In this document: piece by piece, positions 35,951 through 46,499 of the stretch | Position numbering within the stretch: the stretch's first letter is position 1 | Layout of the letters: each line of letters starts with the position of its first letter | Assembly (NCBI GenBank): GCA_026419785.1 | Contig: JAODTK010003555.1 | Location: 248,001-312,000 of the forward strand | Length of the DNA: 64,000 bases | Origin: Sclerodactyla briareus | Taxonomy: Eukaryota; Echinodermata; Holothuroidea; Dendrochirotida; Sclerodactylidae | Direction of reading: 5' to 3' | Made by a program: the position numbers and the translations under genes | The notes under the pieces: generated by a model | Database searches by the model: none | What the model was told of the DNA's origin: nothing | Seen by the model: the letters and a program-made list of their open reading frames with translations, nothing else

Positions 35951-36366
35951 CAGCAAGGAAAGTCGCAAAGATGGAGGTACAGTGAGTAACCACCATTGTT
36001 CATTCGGATTTTCTTTACTGTGTCATAGTTAGTTTGCAAATGATAATTTCTTATTAAACGAACCCTGCTGGATCGTTACAAAGATAGCAAGTGACCAGCG
36101 TGTGTTATATCAATTTGAGAGTCGAACAGGAAGACCACGGGCTAGCAGCTCATTTCAAATAACACCAAAAACAACTTTATAGGGTCACGGACCATCATTC
36201 ATCATGACAGGGGAATACTGCTGGGTAGCAGGTGAATAAACGTTTTACACCCGTTTCCTCTGGGACTAGTACATGTTTTTATGGACATAGCCAAGACTTC
36301 TTCCAATGAGTTTCGAAGCGACATCGCTTCCGTTTTGGTGACCCGATATAGGACCCTGTTGTACCA

Positions 36367-36627
36367 GTGTGGTTAGCCGGATGGTTAACGAATCTGGATG
36401 ATGATGGTGCACCTATCAAAGGCTTTAATGTGGTGCAGTGTTGTGGAGCGTACAAGTGCATCAAAGTGCATATCATAGAGGAGCTTCCACACAGTACAGT
36501 TTTCCGGCCCGTAGGGGTTCCCGATGATTTTATTATGGGTGCTGATCTATTCAATATTCATGAGTGGACGTGCCTTGGAGAAAAGCAGGTGTATTTATCA
36601 TCATTGGGATCAACAGCAAACTTATAA
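36367..36627 (+). CDS. Unknown 86-codon open frame in array unit 3
   Basis: The plus frame includes TNLDDDGAPIKGFNVVQCCG, a VHIIEELPHS segment and PVGVPDDFIMGADLFNIHEW. The corresponding unit 2 DNA (about 34325-34505) keeps many words, such as CTATTCAATATTCATGAGTG, but is frameshifted. Hydrophobic-hydrophobic-G-x-D-x-L (FIMGADLF) faintly recalls the C-terminal ILG-x-D-x-L motif of retropepsin-like proteases. The D-T/S-G active site was not identified, so no function is assigned. It may be a coding remnant of the non-LINE partner of the composite unit. Confidence 0.3.
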   Translation: MWLAGWLTNLDDDGAPIKGFNVVQCCGAYKCIKVHIIEELPHSTVFRPVGVPDDFIMGADLFNIHEWTCLGEKQVYLSSLGSTANL

Positions 36628-37334
36628 TTCCGTTTTGAATACTGGTAACCGATAAGTTGTTTCACAGTGGTGAGCTGTTCATTCGTCGGTTTGTTCACTT
36701 GCCCGTTTACATGGTAAAATGAAAATAATTATTCATAAAATATGAACATCAGATAAAAAAATACTACGTGCATTCATTGCTGTCAGTTCCCTCCACTCTT
36801 TCTGAGGTCTCATTAAAGAAAGTGGTGTGAAACAATTTCAGATTGTGCACAGAATATTAATATGCACTAAGCTGAAACTGCCCGCGTCAACAACAGCGTC
36901 CCTCTTCAGGCAAGCAAGTCCGCCGGACATGAACCCCGCTGAGGAGAACCCAGTTCCATGAGGTAATGTACCGTCAACACTCACTGGACAGATTCGTTTG
37001 CAAGGAGCAACAAAACTCTTTCATCACACCTTCTTGAGACATCGACACCCGATCCTACCAGCGGGGGCCAAGGATGAGCGAAGGGAGATGTGTGAATCCA
37101 GGTTCCCGCCCCAGTTCAGCAGTGAGCCTCCCACGACCTCACTAGAACATAGCAGACGGGAGGAGACAATTGAGACCAAAACCGCGGAGTTCGTTTTCCT
37201 GTTCAGATTTTAGTTACATTCAATATCCAGTATGACGACATAACCGCCTACGCATCCGAGTTGATTACTAACCCCATGCTCGCACTAAAGTGTGACAATG
37301 CATGTGTGATACTGTGTTATACTGCATAGACTGA

Positions 37335-37370
37335 CTATATATATATATTATATAATATATATATATTATG

Positions 37371-37424
<54 letters not shown>
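37335..37424. repeat. (TA)n microsatellite
   Basis: About 90 bp of alternating TA with a few TT, G or AA interruptions, just downstream of the composite array. Confidence 0.95.
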
Positions 37425-37428
<4 letters not shown>

Positions 37429-39619
37429 TCACTTACCATCCACAAGTTTATCCCTATTCGCAACATGGTATCTAGGAATTGCCGATTGCTGTTGTCACGT
37501 GACCGTACCACCAGTCACGTTGTTCACAGACCACATGCTGTTCGATCCGGAGGGATCGTAATTTCTAGCCACCTAGTTAGGGCATTCCATCCTTTACTAC
37601 TCCTCCACACTCCCCTGGCATATTTATTTGTCAACGTAGAAGGGGATCAAAGTGAAAAAAATTTGCCCCCATGTTACTGAAGATAAATTTTGAACAGCAT
37701 GGGCCCAGAAGGCACTTGTAGGTTGAGAGACATTTCAAGTGCGTTTCGAAAATGTGATAGTTATCACTTTGTCATCCGCTGCAAAAATTAATGTTGGTGA
37801 AACCTGTAGGAGTTTAGCTGAGCGAGTTCACTGGAAACACCTCCGCTTCATTATGGAAAATGACAGAGTCTCCAGTCGCCGATATTTCAACCCCTCTTCT
37901 CGCTGCGTCCATTAAGGACATTCGGGTGAACCGGAGCTGTTCTCTTTAACGGTAATAACACGACACACATAGCGGCATAACCTAAACTCATATTCAAACT
38001 CGGAACAATGCACCCGGCTGGACTAAATTGTCAATTTGACGCTTTCAGTCTTTGAACCATGTTCTGGCAATTTTAATCGGCTTTTTAGGGATCATTTTCT
38101 GGCACGCAGGTTGATCTAAGCCCCTTTCTTTCCGTGTGTCCTTTGGCGGTGGCTACTTTCTTATATTCGTTACGGTACTTGTCAAAGAGTTTGTAACCCG
38201 AAACATGTCTCTGTGGGCTGCTGTGTCTCAATTAAATGTTTACACCACCCGTTATGATTCCGGATAACTCATCGTTTCCCAGGCCCAATGAAAACGTAAA
38301 TAAATATACATTTAAAATTTAGATGAAATATATGAATTATTCCATATTTCTCTCCCTATCTCCCCCCCCCCCCCCCTCCTCCTCTCACCCCCCCCTCTCA
38401 CTCTATCCCCATTCCCCCTCTCTCTCTCTATATATATATATATATTTATAAACCAAAAAAACATTTAGAAGGTAGCTAATGAAAGTCTATGTTGACCCTG
38501 TGAGGATTTTACAATTGGTGGGTTTGAAGCGCAGAGACGAACTAAGGCGGCATTATAACACCCTCCTTTGATACTGTAACTTGTTGTGTGGAAAGAATCA
38601 ACATAAGAATACATCCCTTCCTAGATTCCCCCCGCGTGAGAAATGCAAGAAAGAAAAGGGAGAAAGGTATAAAATTATTTAATTCTATATAACCAGATAT
38701 CTAACGTATTTGAACTGTCAAAAGGTCAAAGATTTTACTGCATCCTATCAAGTTTGAACCCAATTGCATGTAGAACTTTAAAAAGTTATGACGGAAACTG
38801 AAGAAGAAAAGACCAACGGACGGAGAGACACAATCACGATGGGCTATGCGCATAAAGTCCAACCCAGCCACTAGGTGTTGTACCGCCTGACTGAACAATT
38901 CCCGTTTATTCTCTCAGCATTTTAAATAAAGTATGGCAATTGATCATGAGGTTGAAAAATAGGAAATTTCCTCAGTACCAATACTCTTAGTTCTAATATG
39001 ACGTCACCCGTCATTCCGGTTTTTTTGTTTTCTTTTGACATATTTGAAACCGAACTGAGATTTATTCTAAACCTGAAACTAAACACACTCTGCTCTAATA
39101 CCTTGTGTTCATTTTCCGCTTGTTACAACTTAACTCCTTACAGTCATTGCATATGAAAACTGCTACATTCTACTACAAGGCTAGGCGACACCCAACAGAA
39201 CTATCCACCTGGTCTTCATTGCAGTCGGTGGAAAGAGACTGAGAAGAAAGCATAGAATAGAATCAACAGTCACATAGCCCTTCTTCATTATGGACGAAAT
39301 ACTAATTAACGGCGGCAGTCTCGTCCTGCACCAGATAAAATATTATGGAGGCAATTTGGATACTTTAATGGGGATTCCTGATAAATGCTACGAGTATAGG
39401 TTATTATGGTCTTGTAACGACTGTTACACAATCTGACAAATTAGCTGCTACAATTTGAATTACATTGCTGCCTGGCACACAACTTGGAGCAAATGAACGG
39501 TCGAGGCAGTACGCGAGTTCAAGAATTCTAACAATGAATGCCACACCGCAGTAGGCCATAGGCCCTAACTGAAACTGTAGTGTAATTTGCGTATTCCTCT
39601 ACTAAGGGGATAAATACGA
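37425..39619. other. No gene seen; one pyrimidine tract
   Basis: Anonymous DNA. A pyrimidine tract at about 38363-38430 (C runs, CCT, CT) is followed by a short (TA)n to about 38444. A word near 38810-38825 (GGACGGAGAGACACAATC) resembles common repeat ends. Confidence 0.5.
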
Positions 39620-39775
39620 GGGTGCCGAGGTTCTTTGTTGCATTTAGACCGATGATGACGTCATCGTCCTCCCTTCCTCCCCCTCCCATGGAGGTATTGC
39701 CTCTACGATGACCGTCCTTCGAGGTCTTCTTAAATGCAAAAAGACCGAATGAACCCTCGGTTTTTCCCCATCATA
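39620..39775. other. Imperfect inverted repeat around a TGACGTCA palindrome
   Basis: CCGAGGTTCTTTGTTGCATT (from about 39625) is partly complementary to the segment ending near 39762 (AATGCAAAAAGACCGAATGA then ACCCTCGG), with a 9-base gap. Inside lies a perfect 12-bp palindrome GATGACGTCATC (39654-39665) containing the cAMP response element word TGACGTCA. No adjacent transcript start or exon is visible, so a regulatory role is only a possibility; a foldback element is equally likely. Confidence 0.4.
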
Positions 39776-39779
39776 ATTA

Positions 39780-41340
39780 CAACTGAAAAAAAAGTATAAA
39801 AAAGAACTCTGTGAAAAAAATGCGTTTTTCTCGATTTTTTGTGTTCAATAAACATTCTCCTAAATCAGGTCAGTGCACATCATAATAGCGAATCCTCTTA
39901 TCTCATATGTCAAGTAGTAACATATAACCATATGGTCGAGTCAGAGGCTGGAGTGTTAGGCTATTACAAAACATTACAGCGAAATCCAGTACATGTTGTT
40001 TTCTACAATGTTTATGCTCTTCTTAACTTGCGTTTGAAGAAGAATGCAACGAAGTACTCAAAACTTTAAACCGACGTGAAGCTAGATCACAATTTAGAAG
40101 TTACCGACTCAATTGTACACGGAATTACAGTCAGACAACCTATCAGTTAGATATCCGCGAGACATAACAGGTACTTCGCTGAATGCAAATTATTAGTTGT
40201 ATAGCTGTGTAGCCTAACTGGTTTTAACGTTGAGGCAACTGATCACCTACGCAGGTCAGTGACCCCCCGGCAAAACATTACCGTTTTGAAAGGTACGGAT
40301 GCAATTTGAGGATTTGCCGTGGCCACAACCTCTTGTGTTTGTTTATCCGGAATAATCATTTTAACCAGCGCACTAGGTTAGTTGCCCCTTAGTAGTTGTG
40401 TTAGACCTAAATTCCGAGAGATGAGCGTTTTGCATAAGCCTCGTATTGTGAGCCAGGATAGCTGCGGGGGTTTGTTGTACGTTACGGGTATATGCGGGCC
40501 GGGGCCCCGGGCACTGTACAAATATATGCCCCACACTTTAGTTATAGGGCTTATCATTTCTGTTCACACGTAGATGTCAGTGTGCGCGATGCGTTATGTA
40601 GACTGTTGAAGTATCATAGGAATGATGATGGGTGACCAAACAATGTATCACATAGTAACTATCAAAAACCAAGGCGAATATTGTTTTTCAAGTTTCACTT
40701 TGGTGCTGCTTACACATGGTTTAGCTATGGCTGCCAACCAGCTGAAAAATCAGATTGTCAGATAATCATAAATTATCCCAATTTTCGTTATGCAAACTAA
40801 AGAGGGTTCGAATGGCGATTCGAACATGGTCTCGATGAACTTTTGAACCAATCAATGCAGGAACCAATAATGGTAGTAGGACTGTTAAATTAATGTCGCC
40901 AACAGTCCTCATGCCGTATGTGAAACTAGTGTGCGTCTTTTCGTGTGTGTGTGAATACGTTCATGTACGTTCCCGACAATCCCATCAGCCTGGTATTCTG
41001 TCAATGCATTTTACATTTTGATTCACTTACTCAAATTCTAAATTGCGGGAAAATATGCCAATGCATATAGGCTACAAGAAAACAGTGTCTTTATCTGAAA
41101 AGCCCCGATCACGAAAAAAAAAATGGGCAGGGACTAAATTATTCCAGGTGGAACAGAGAAAAAACATCTGAGCCGTCCAGATATTGCTTAATCATCTACT
41201 GCTCGATCAACCATCAACTGGGATACCCCAGTGTCATAAAATACAATAAACTAAAAGAGCTTAGCTGTATATATGTTCCTCGCCCCCCCTCTCTCAAACT
41301 TCCTGGGCTCTCGACTTCTTTTTCGATTAACATACCATGT
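39780..41340. other. No gene seen
   Basis: Anonymous DNA with short frames lacking features. An A run near 41116-41125 is present. Confidence 0.5.
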
Positions 41341-41347
41341 TTTTTGT

Positions 41348-41998
41348 TCTTCTGATTCGAGATGTAGTGGGCACTCAGGTCCTGTCGAGTCGACAACGAA
41401 TGGGCGGAGTTGAAGATACCTCACATGTGATTTTATTATTAGTAGTTATCAATAATAATCTGAAGATGAATCTGCGATGAAATATATATGGTGGTAGTAA
41501 TAATAATGGAACATTTGCGAGAGAAATGAAACAAGTCTGGGGAACTGTGACGAGTAGACGAAACATCCCACAGCTTACGACCAAACTCTTTTTAAATTTC
41601 TTAAAATTATCCGTTAAGAACAATGACCTCCACGATTGCAAAATGATTATCCTTGCACTGATAATTTAATGTTCTTCCTGATTCGAGATGGTGGTTAATC
41701 CTGGTCCGGTCGAGTAGACAACGAATCGGGCGGAGTGGAAGAATACTCACTGATTTACTTATATTAGTGTATCAATAATAATGGAAGATGAATCTTGCGA
41801 CTGAAAGATATATGGTGGTCGAATAATAATGGAACATTTGCGAGAAGAAAAATGAAACAAGTCTGGGAACTATGACGAGTACGAAACATCCCAAAGATTA
41901 AGACCCAACATTTTTTAAATTTCTTTAAAATTATCCGTTAAGAACAATGACCTCCAACGCTGCATAAATGATTCTTCCTTTCATGATAATTTAAAATG
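41348..41998. repeat. Tandem duplication, period about 325 bp
   Basis: Two adjacent copies (41348-41670 and 41671-41998) share nearly every word in order: GATTCGAGATG, GTCGAGT.GACAACGAAT, CAATAATAAT, ATATATGGTGGT, TAATGGAACATTTGCGAGA, GAAACATCCCA, and AATTATCCGTTAAGAACAAT followed by GACCTCCA. Differences are dominated by single-base insertions and deletions. The 88-codon minus frame at 41375-41641 does not survive in the second copy, so it is not treated as a gene. Confidence 0.9.
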
Positions 41999-41999
41999 C

Positions 42000-44440
42000 G
42001 CCTGAAGAGCCCACTCGTCAATTCTTTCTTTTTTCCCTTCTATCTGTTTGAGCCCGGTTCCATGTATGTATGATGGTTAACGGGGGTGGGTCTACTCAGA
42101 CCTACTCAGACAGTGTGTATGAGCTACATTACTGGTAATTAAAGACTACAAAATTGCTATGTGTTGAGATCATTGAAGAGAGTCAAAAGCTATTTTTGAG
42201 TCAGATTATTACTGACCTTTTCCTTTCCGATCTTAGATTTATCCAAAAACGCAAAAAGAAAGACACGGAATATTTTGAAACTGGCATTCACGCAACTAGG
42301 CAAACTGGTCGATAGTTGGTAGTGTATTCGGTTTGTCGGCAAGTTATTACGTCATCATTAGGAACCCCGCCGTTGGAACAACCCCGTAGCAGCACACTGT
42401 CATCAACTTATAGGAACTAGGCATACGTATAACATGCACATATATGCTCGCTGAAATGGAGTTTTCAAAGTTCTTCAGTTTTCCATCAGAATCCAGCACT
42501 CAAAGATTTAACACAGGAGCCAACGCTAAAGAAAAACTACAGTAATTAATAATAGGAAAAATTAAGTTGATATGTAATTGAAAGTAGCAATCATATTGAC
42601 GGGTTTCATAGTTCAGTTCTCCTTCCAAGCAATATAACAATTATTGAATAAAAGTTGGATGGAAAACAGAATCAGAATCGTACCGATCTGAAGTGTTAAG
42701 GTGTGCGGTCTGTCGGATTAATTCGCCGTGGAGAGGACGATAATCGGGGCAACCAGAAGATTTTACAACCTCCGCCAGGCCGATTTACACCTGTTTTTGG
42801 GACACCTGTTTCACACATGGACACTTTTTTCTGGACTGAAAAAAAAAGTGATGGGCCCATCGCTAACAATCAGACAGGTAACAGTTGTCTCCGACAATAA
42901 CCATATTAAATGTACATTGTCACATGGAAGCATGGTTGCCAGCATTAAAGGTAACAAACATATCAATTATTTTAGTTTTTGGTTTAGTTCTTTTTTTTAG
43001 CAGGTATTATGCGGTTTTAGAGAAACATTTGAAACGCCCACGGTGCTCTCACTCATTATCTGTATAGTAATCAATAGATGTAGGGATCGTTGCTGTGTAT
43101 TCTATGTTAATTTTTGTGACAATGCTAATCGATAAGTGGTACCGTGCCATTCCAAGTTGTATAGGTGTGAATATATGCAACATTTAGACGTGATAAATGC
43201 GCGATAAATGCAGTATACCCCCAATCGAGGGTTTTTCAGCAGGTAGATATGCAAAATGGACAGACAACCTGATAATTACTTCTGGATTCATGTACATGCT
43301 AACAAAAATGTTTTCCTAAAAAAATCAAAATGTATACGCTTTCACGTGAATAAACTGAACTGGCCTGCATTCTCTTGTCCTTGACATACAAATTGGCTGG
43401 ATGTTTTTGCCTTGATGCATTGGATCGTGTTTAGTTGAGAAAGATCTCACAATCACCTTGTACTTATCTAGACTTGAACCGGTTCTCAAATATATAGAAG
43501 AAAAAGTGCTTCAGAATATTCCTTGGACAGTGATTGTTTCTTAAATAATGGCGGGGAAACTTCTGTTTGAAATCACCTCAGATCATCAGAGATCAGAACG
43601 GAAACGGACTCCTCGAAACAGATGTGTAGAATGTTTCATGTATTGTTTTCTCTCATATTGAGGCTTAGTGAACACCGTTGAGTTTACTCAAATAGTAACT
43701 GGTTAATTAACAGTTGGCCCTGTAGAAGTATTATGTAATGATGCCGGGATATTTCACAGGGTTAATATTCTAGTAACCAATTTGTGAGGGCATGACAACT
43801 ATATTGAAAGGCATACTAAATCAGAGAGAGTCTTGTTGCAAAGATATTGTGGATCTTCTACCTTCTCGTACTTGATCCCTGGTCGTTGCTGTCAAGATAA
43901 TCTATTCTTTGGAAAAGCAATTGTTTGGGGATAAATAGGCAATGCCAATAGAAGGTATACCCCTACATTCCAGTAGTACCAGGACTAGTTCATTACTTGC
44001 TGAGTTACCGACCACATTGTTCTCAGCCGATGGATTATGCTTGTATTGTTTTGTTCTCTTGAGAGGGAGGCATGGTTTCAATTTCTATTTTCTGCTCGTA
44101 TATTCCTCCCGTCGTACATACAGAAAGAAAATGTGCATTCCCTGAGAATTTGTTATGTCATGTAGCAAAAGAAACGTTTCAGGAAATGATCCCGAATTTC
44201 AAAAGTTTGTTTTGTCGCACAACGGTGCGGTCACTGGATGGCTATTGTCATGACACTTCACAATGCAGGCTGACTGCCACCCCCGTTTCATTTTCAGGGC
44301 TCATTCGGACCCAGATCCAGCTCTATATCCCTCATTGTTTTTCCTTAACACCCAACAGGCTTCATAGGACTCCTGCAATAGAATCAGTTATAACTACAAT
44401 TTTTAATTCGTTTTATACTCGATAAATATTCTAATTAGTT
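42000..44440. other. No gene seen
   Basis: Anonymous DNA. Overlapping plus frames near 42703-43067 and 43942-44425 (up to 117 codons) show no family motif or exon borders. Confidence 0.5.
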
Positions 44441-44559
44441 TTTCCTTTCAGTTCACACCACATTGTAATATTAGTACGTTTTACACCCATCTTACACGCA
44501 CTTACCAATTTTACACACATTGGTCTTGTGTTTCCTTGCCATTGTGCTCGCCCTTACAA

Positions 44560-45050
44560 AACCTGTGTGGCAATTTGTTCTCAAACACACATTTTCCCAA
44601 TAAAACCTGTGACATTGCCACAGGTTTAGTTATTGCCCCATATAGCCACAGTTTGCCATTTCAAACCGGAAAAACATGGTACCGCCAGATGACACAGGTT
44701 TTTTGTGACAAACCTGTGGTCTGAATTGGCAAGGTAAAAACTGTGTTATCGCCACACACTCCATGGGTGAACCTGGTCGAAAATCTGTGGCAGACTCACA
44801 TTCACTGGGAATTTATCTCTTCCATCAATCTTAATATATTATCCCCACACTAATGCGCTAAGTCATGAACCACTGATTACCAACGGTTTACGACACAGGT
44901 GACACACATTACCACACATTGCCATGCATTGCCACGTATTCTCCTAAACACAGGTTTGTCCCCGTGTTTGGTTTTGGTTCGGTTCTGATGCACGTGACAA
45001 GTCCGGTCAATGTGGGGAGAACCTGTGGTGAAAAATACAGGTTGACACAG
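44560..45050. repeat. Array of ACCTGTG/CACAGGT words, both orientations
   Basis: AACCTGTG or its complement CACAGGTT, and close variants, occur about ten times in 490 bp, often next to TTGCCA/TGGCAA. One pair forms a clean hairpin: AAACCTGTG (44603-44611), 7-nt loop, CACAGGTTT (44619-44627). CACATTGCCA-type units are repeated near 44900-44935. The array runs directly into a (TCTA)n tract. Confidence 0.6.
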
Positions 45051-45054
45051 AAAA

Positions 45055-45160
45055 TCTATCTATCTATCTATCTATCATCTATCTATCTATCTATCTACTA
45101 TCTATCTATCTATCTATCATCTATCTATCTATCTATCTATCTTATCTATCTATCTATCTG
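45055..45160. repeat. (TCTA)n microsatellite
   Basis: About 105 bp of TCTA units with a few shortened units. Same unit as the array at 28050-28208. Confidence 0.95.
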
Positions 45161-45762
45161 ATTGAGTTACAACCCTATTGATACTCTAGGTCTTTGAATA
45201 AGGTTTGATATTGGAGTTCCACTACACCGTCGTAACAATGATCTCGAAATCAAATCTAGTAGTCACGAAACAATTCTTCCGATAAACATGCCACATCAGA
45301 ACTCCACACCCCATATTGGGAGGTTTGGTATGTCCAATTAGTTCAGTTTACTTTGGTTTGATTCAATAAATTTGTTACATCACCGCCGCCCCTAAATAAT
45401 AACTGCCTGCAACCGAGGCGGAAAGAGGTGTTCAAATGGCAAGAACAGAGGGAATTTATCCTCCCGCGTCTTGTGGAATACCTTCTATCCCAATCCTACG
45501 TTAGGTTGTTTGTTACCGTCTCACGGTCTGAATTCTACTCTTCAAAGGTACATGTCTGGCATTAGCCTTATATGACAGAGGGGACATGGTGCTTCAGGAT
45601 ATTTTGTCAGTCAGAATATCGATCGATCGATCGATCGATTGTAACACCACCATTCAAAGCGACTTGGTTGCGTTAGCATTCAATTTAACGCTGGATTACA
45701 CAGCATCATCAAGTTCATTGGTATATACCAGAAAAAGAGTACAAGCCATCTAAACGACCCCG
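45161..45762. other. No gene seen
   Basis: Anonymous DNA with a short (TCGA)n tract at about 45618-45639. Confidence 0.5.
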
Positions 45763-46209
45763 ATGGCACGCCAGTATCCACCAGTTGCCCATAATTGCAG
45801 AGTCCCCACTCCTAAAATAATTCAGAGCACTGCCGATGATGTCAAAATACTCCAACTCGAGCAAGCGACGAGTTTGAGACACCTTAACGAATGTTGTCCG
45901 AAAGATCAGGAAAAGATAACTACGAAACAGAACTATTATCAAAAGCACAAGAAACTGGTGGCCAGGCTGTCCTCGGGTTATGAGTCGTTGCATGGATTCC
46001 ACTGCCCGGTCCACAGTTCTAGTGTCATCCTAACTCACTTGACAACAACGAGAAGGGAATGGTGCACAAGCTCGGACTGCAGATGGCCATACACTGTTAA
46101 CACTTTCTGTAGAAATGACAGTAAATTACTGGAAACTCTGCTGCCAGTAATTTACTGTAATTCCACAATAATTTTTCTACAGTGTACACTCGTTTCAGTG
46201 CCTGACTAA
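45763..46209 (+). CDS. Unrecognised 148-codon open frame
   Basis: The plus frame contains CCPKDQEKITTKQNYYQKHK and a Cys/His-containing HGFHCPVHSSS stretch. Its last third overlaps the foldback at 46096-46190, so at least that part is non-genic. A frame of this length is close to what chance would give in 64 kb of this composition. No family is recognised. Confidence 0.15.
   Translation: MARQYPPVAHNCRVPTPKIIQSTADDVKILQLEQATSLRHLNECCPKDQEKITTKQNYYQKHKKLVARLSSGYESLHGFHCPVHSSSVILTHLTTTRREWCTSSDCRWPYTVNTFCRNDSKLLETLLPVIYCNSTIIFLQCTLVSVPD
46096..46190. mobile_element. Foldback element (MITE-like)
   Basis: CAGTAAATTACTGG (46119-46132) and CCAGTAATTTACTG (46144-46157) form a perfect 14-bp stem with an 11-nt loop. 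Outer arms ACACTTTCTGTAGAAA-like and TTTTTCTACAGTGT-like extend the inverted repeat to about 95 bp, with one unpaired bulge. The arrangement is typical of very short non-autonomous DNA transposons. The target duplication was not determined. Confidence 0.6.
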
Positions 46210-46214
46210 GTATT

Positions 46215-46480
46215 CGATGGAGGCTTTTTGGTAGCCTATGGCAAGGCTTTCGACTCTGTAAGTGAGATGCACTCTGCGGATACGGTACTCTGAGTGCAGC
46301 GTGTAGGCCAATTCCTTCTGCATCTGCTGTTCTAACCTGTACTGAGCGTAACGCGTTGTTGTGCTAAGGGGTTACATGTACAGCCTCCCTTTTAGCCCAA
46401 GTTTGTCTTCCTGACTCCCTCTCTCCAGTCGACCACATTGCAAACGATTGCTACATAAGTTGCACTGTATAGGCAGAGGT
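46215..46480 (+). pseudogene. LINE reverse transcriptase fragment (RTE/craniata-like)
   Basis: The plus strand shows AYGKAFDSVSEM (the usual D-Y-x-K-A-F-D-S-V motif with the first D lost), then in order LSVTRCCAKGLHVQPPF, corresponding to the T-R-C-C-V-R...F block of this LINE type, and VDHIANDCYISCTV at the end. The gaps between motifs fit the family, but stops interrupt the frame. It is a short internal fragment without endonuclease or a 3' end. Confidence 0.55.
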
Positions 46481-46499
46481 ACATGGGGATATACCACTC

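Larger units (their letters stand above)
31861..37205. repeat. Composite tandem array, three units of 1.5-2.1 kb
   Basis: GCGCGTAGTCTGTCTATCAA starts at about 31952 and 33490, and a shortened form at 35581. Each is followed by the same long series of blocks: LINE sequence near 32061/33594/35676, GTTAGTTTGCAATTGATAAT near 32457/33978 and, with one mismatch, 36027, TTACCCGTT..TGTAAAATGAAA near 33039/35092, GCTCCCAATCACCCAGCGTT near 33174/35263, and CTACCAGCGGGGGCCAA near 33337/35433/37057. Units are about 1538, 2091 and 1620 bp. Unit 1 lacks a 0.5-kb block (34040-34570 in unit 2) and unit 3 lacks another (34590-34970). Copies differ by frequent 1-3 base indels. Confidence 0.85.

Noticed and set aside
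44072..44425. 117-codon plus frame as a gene
   Set aside because: Length is within chance expectation and there is no domain, exon border or repeat partner.
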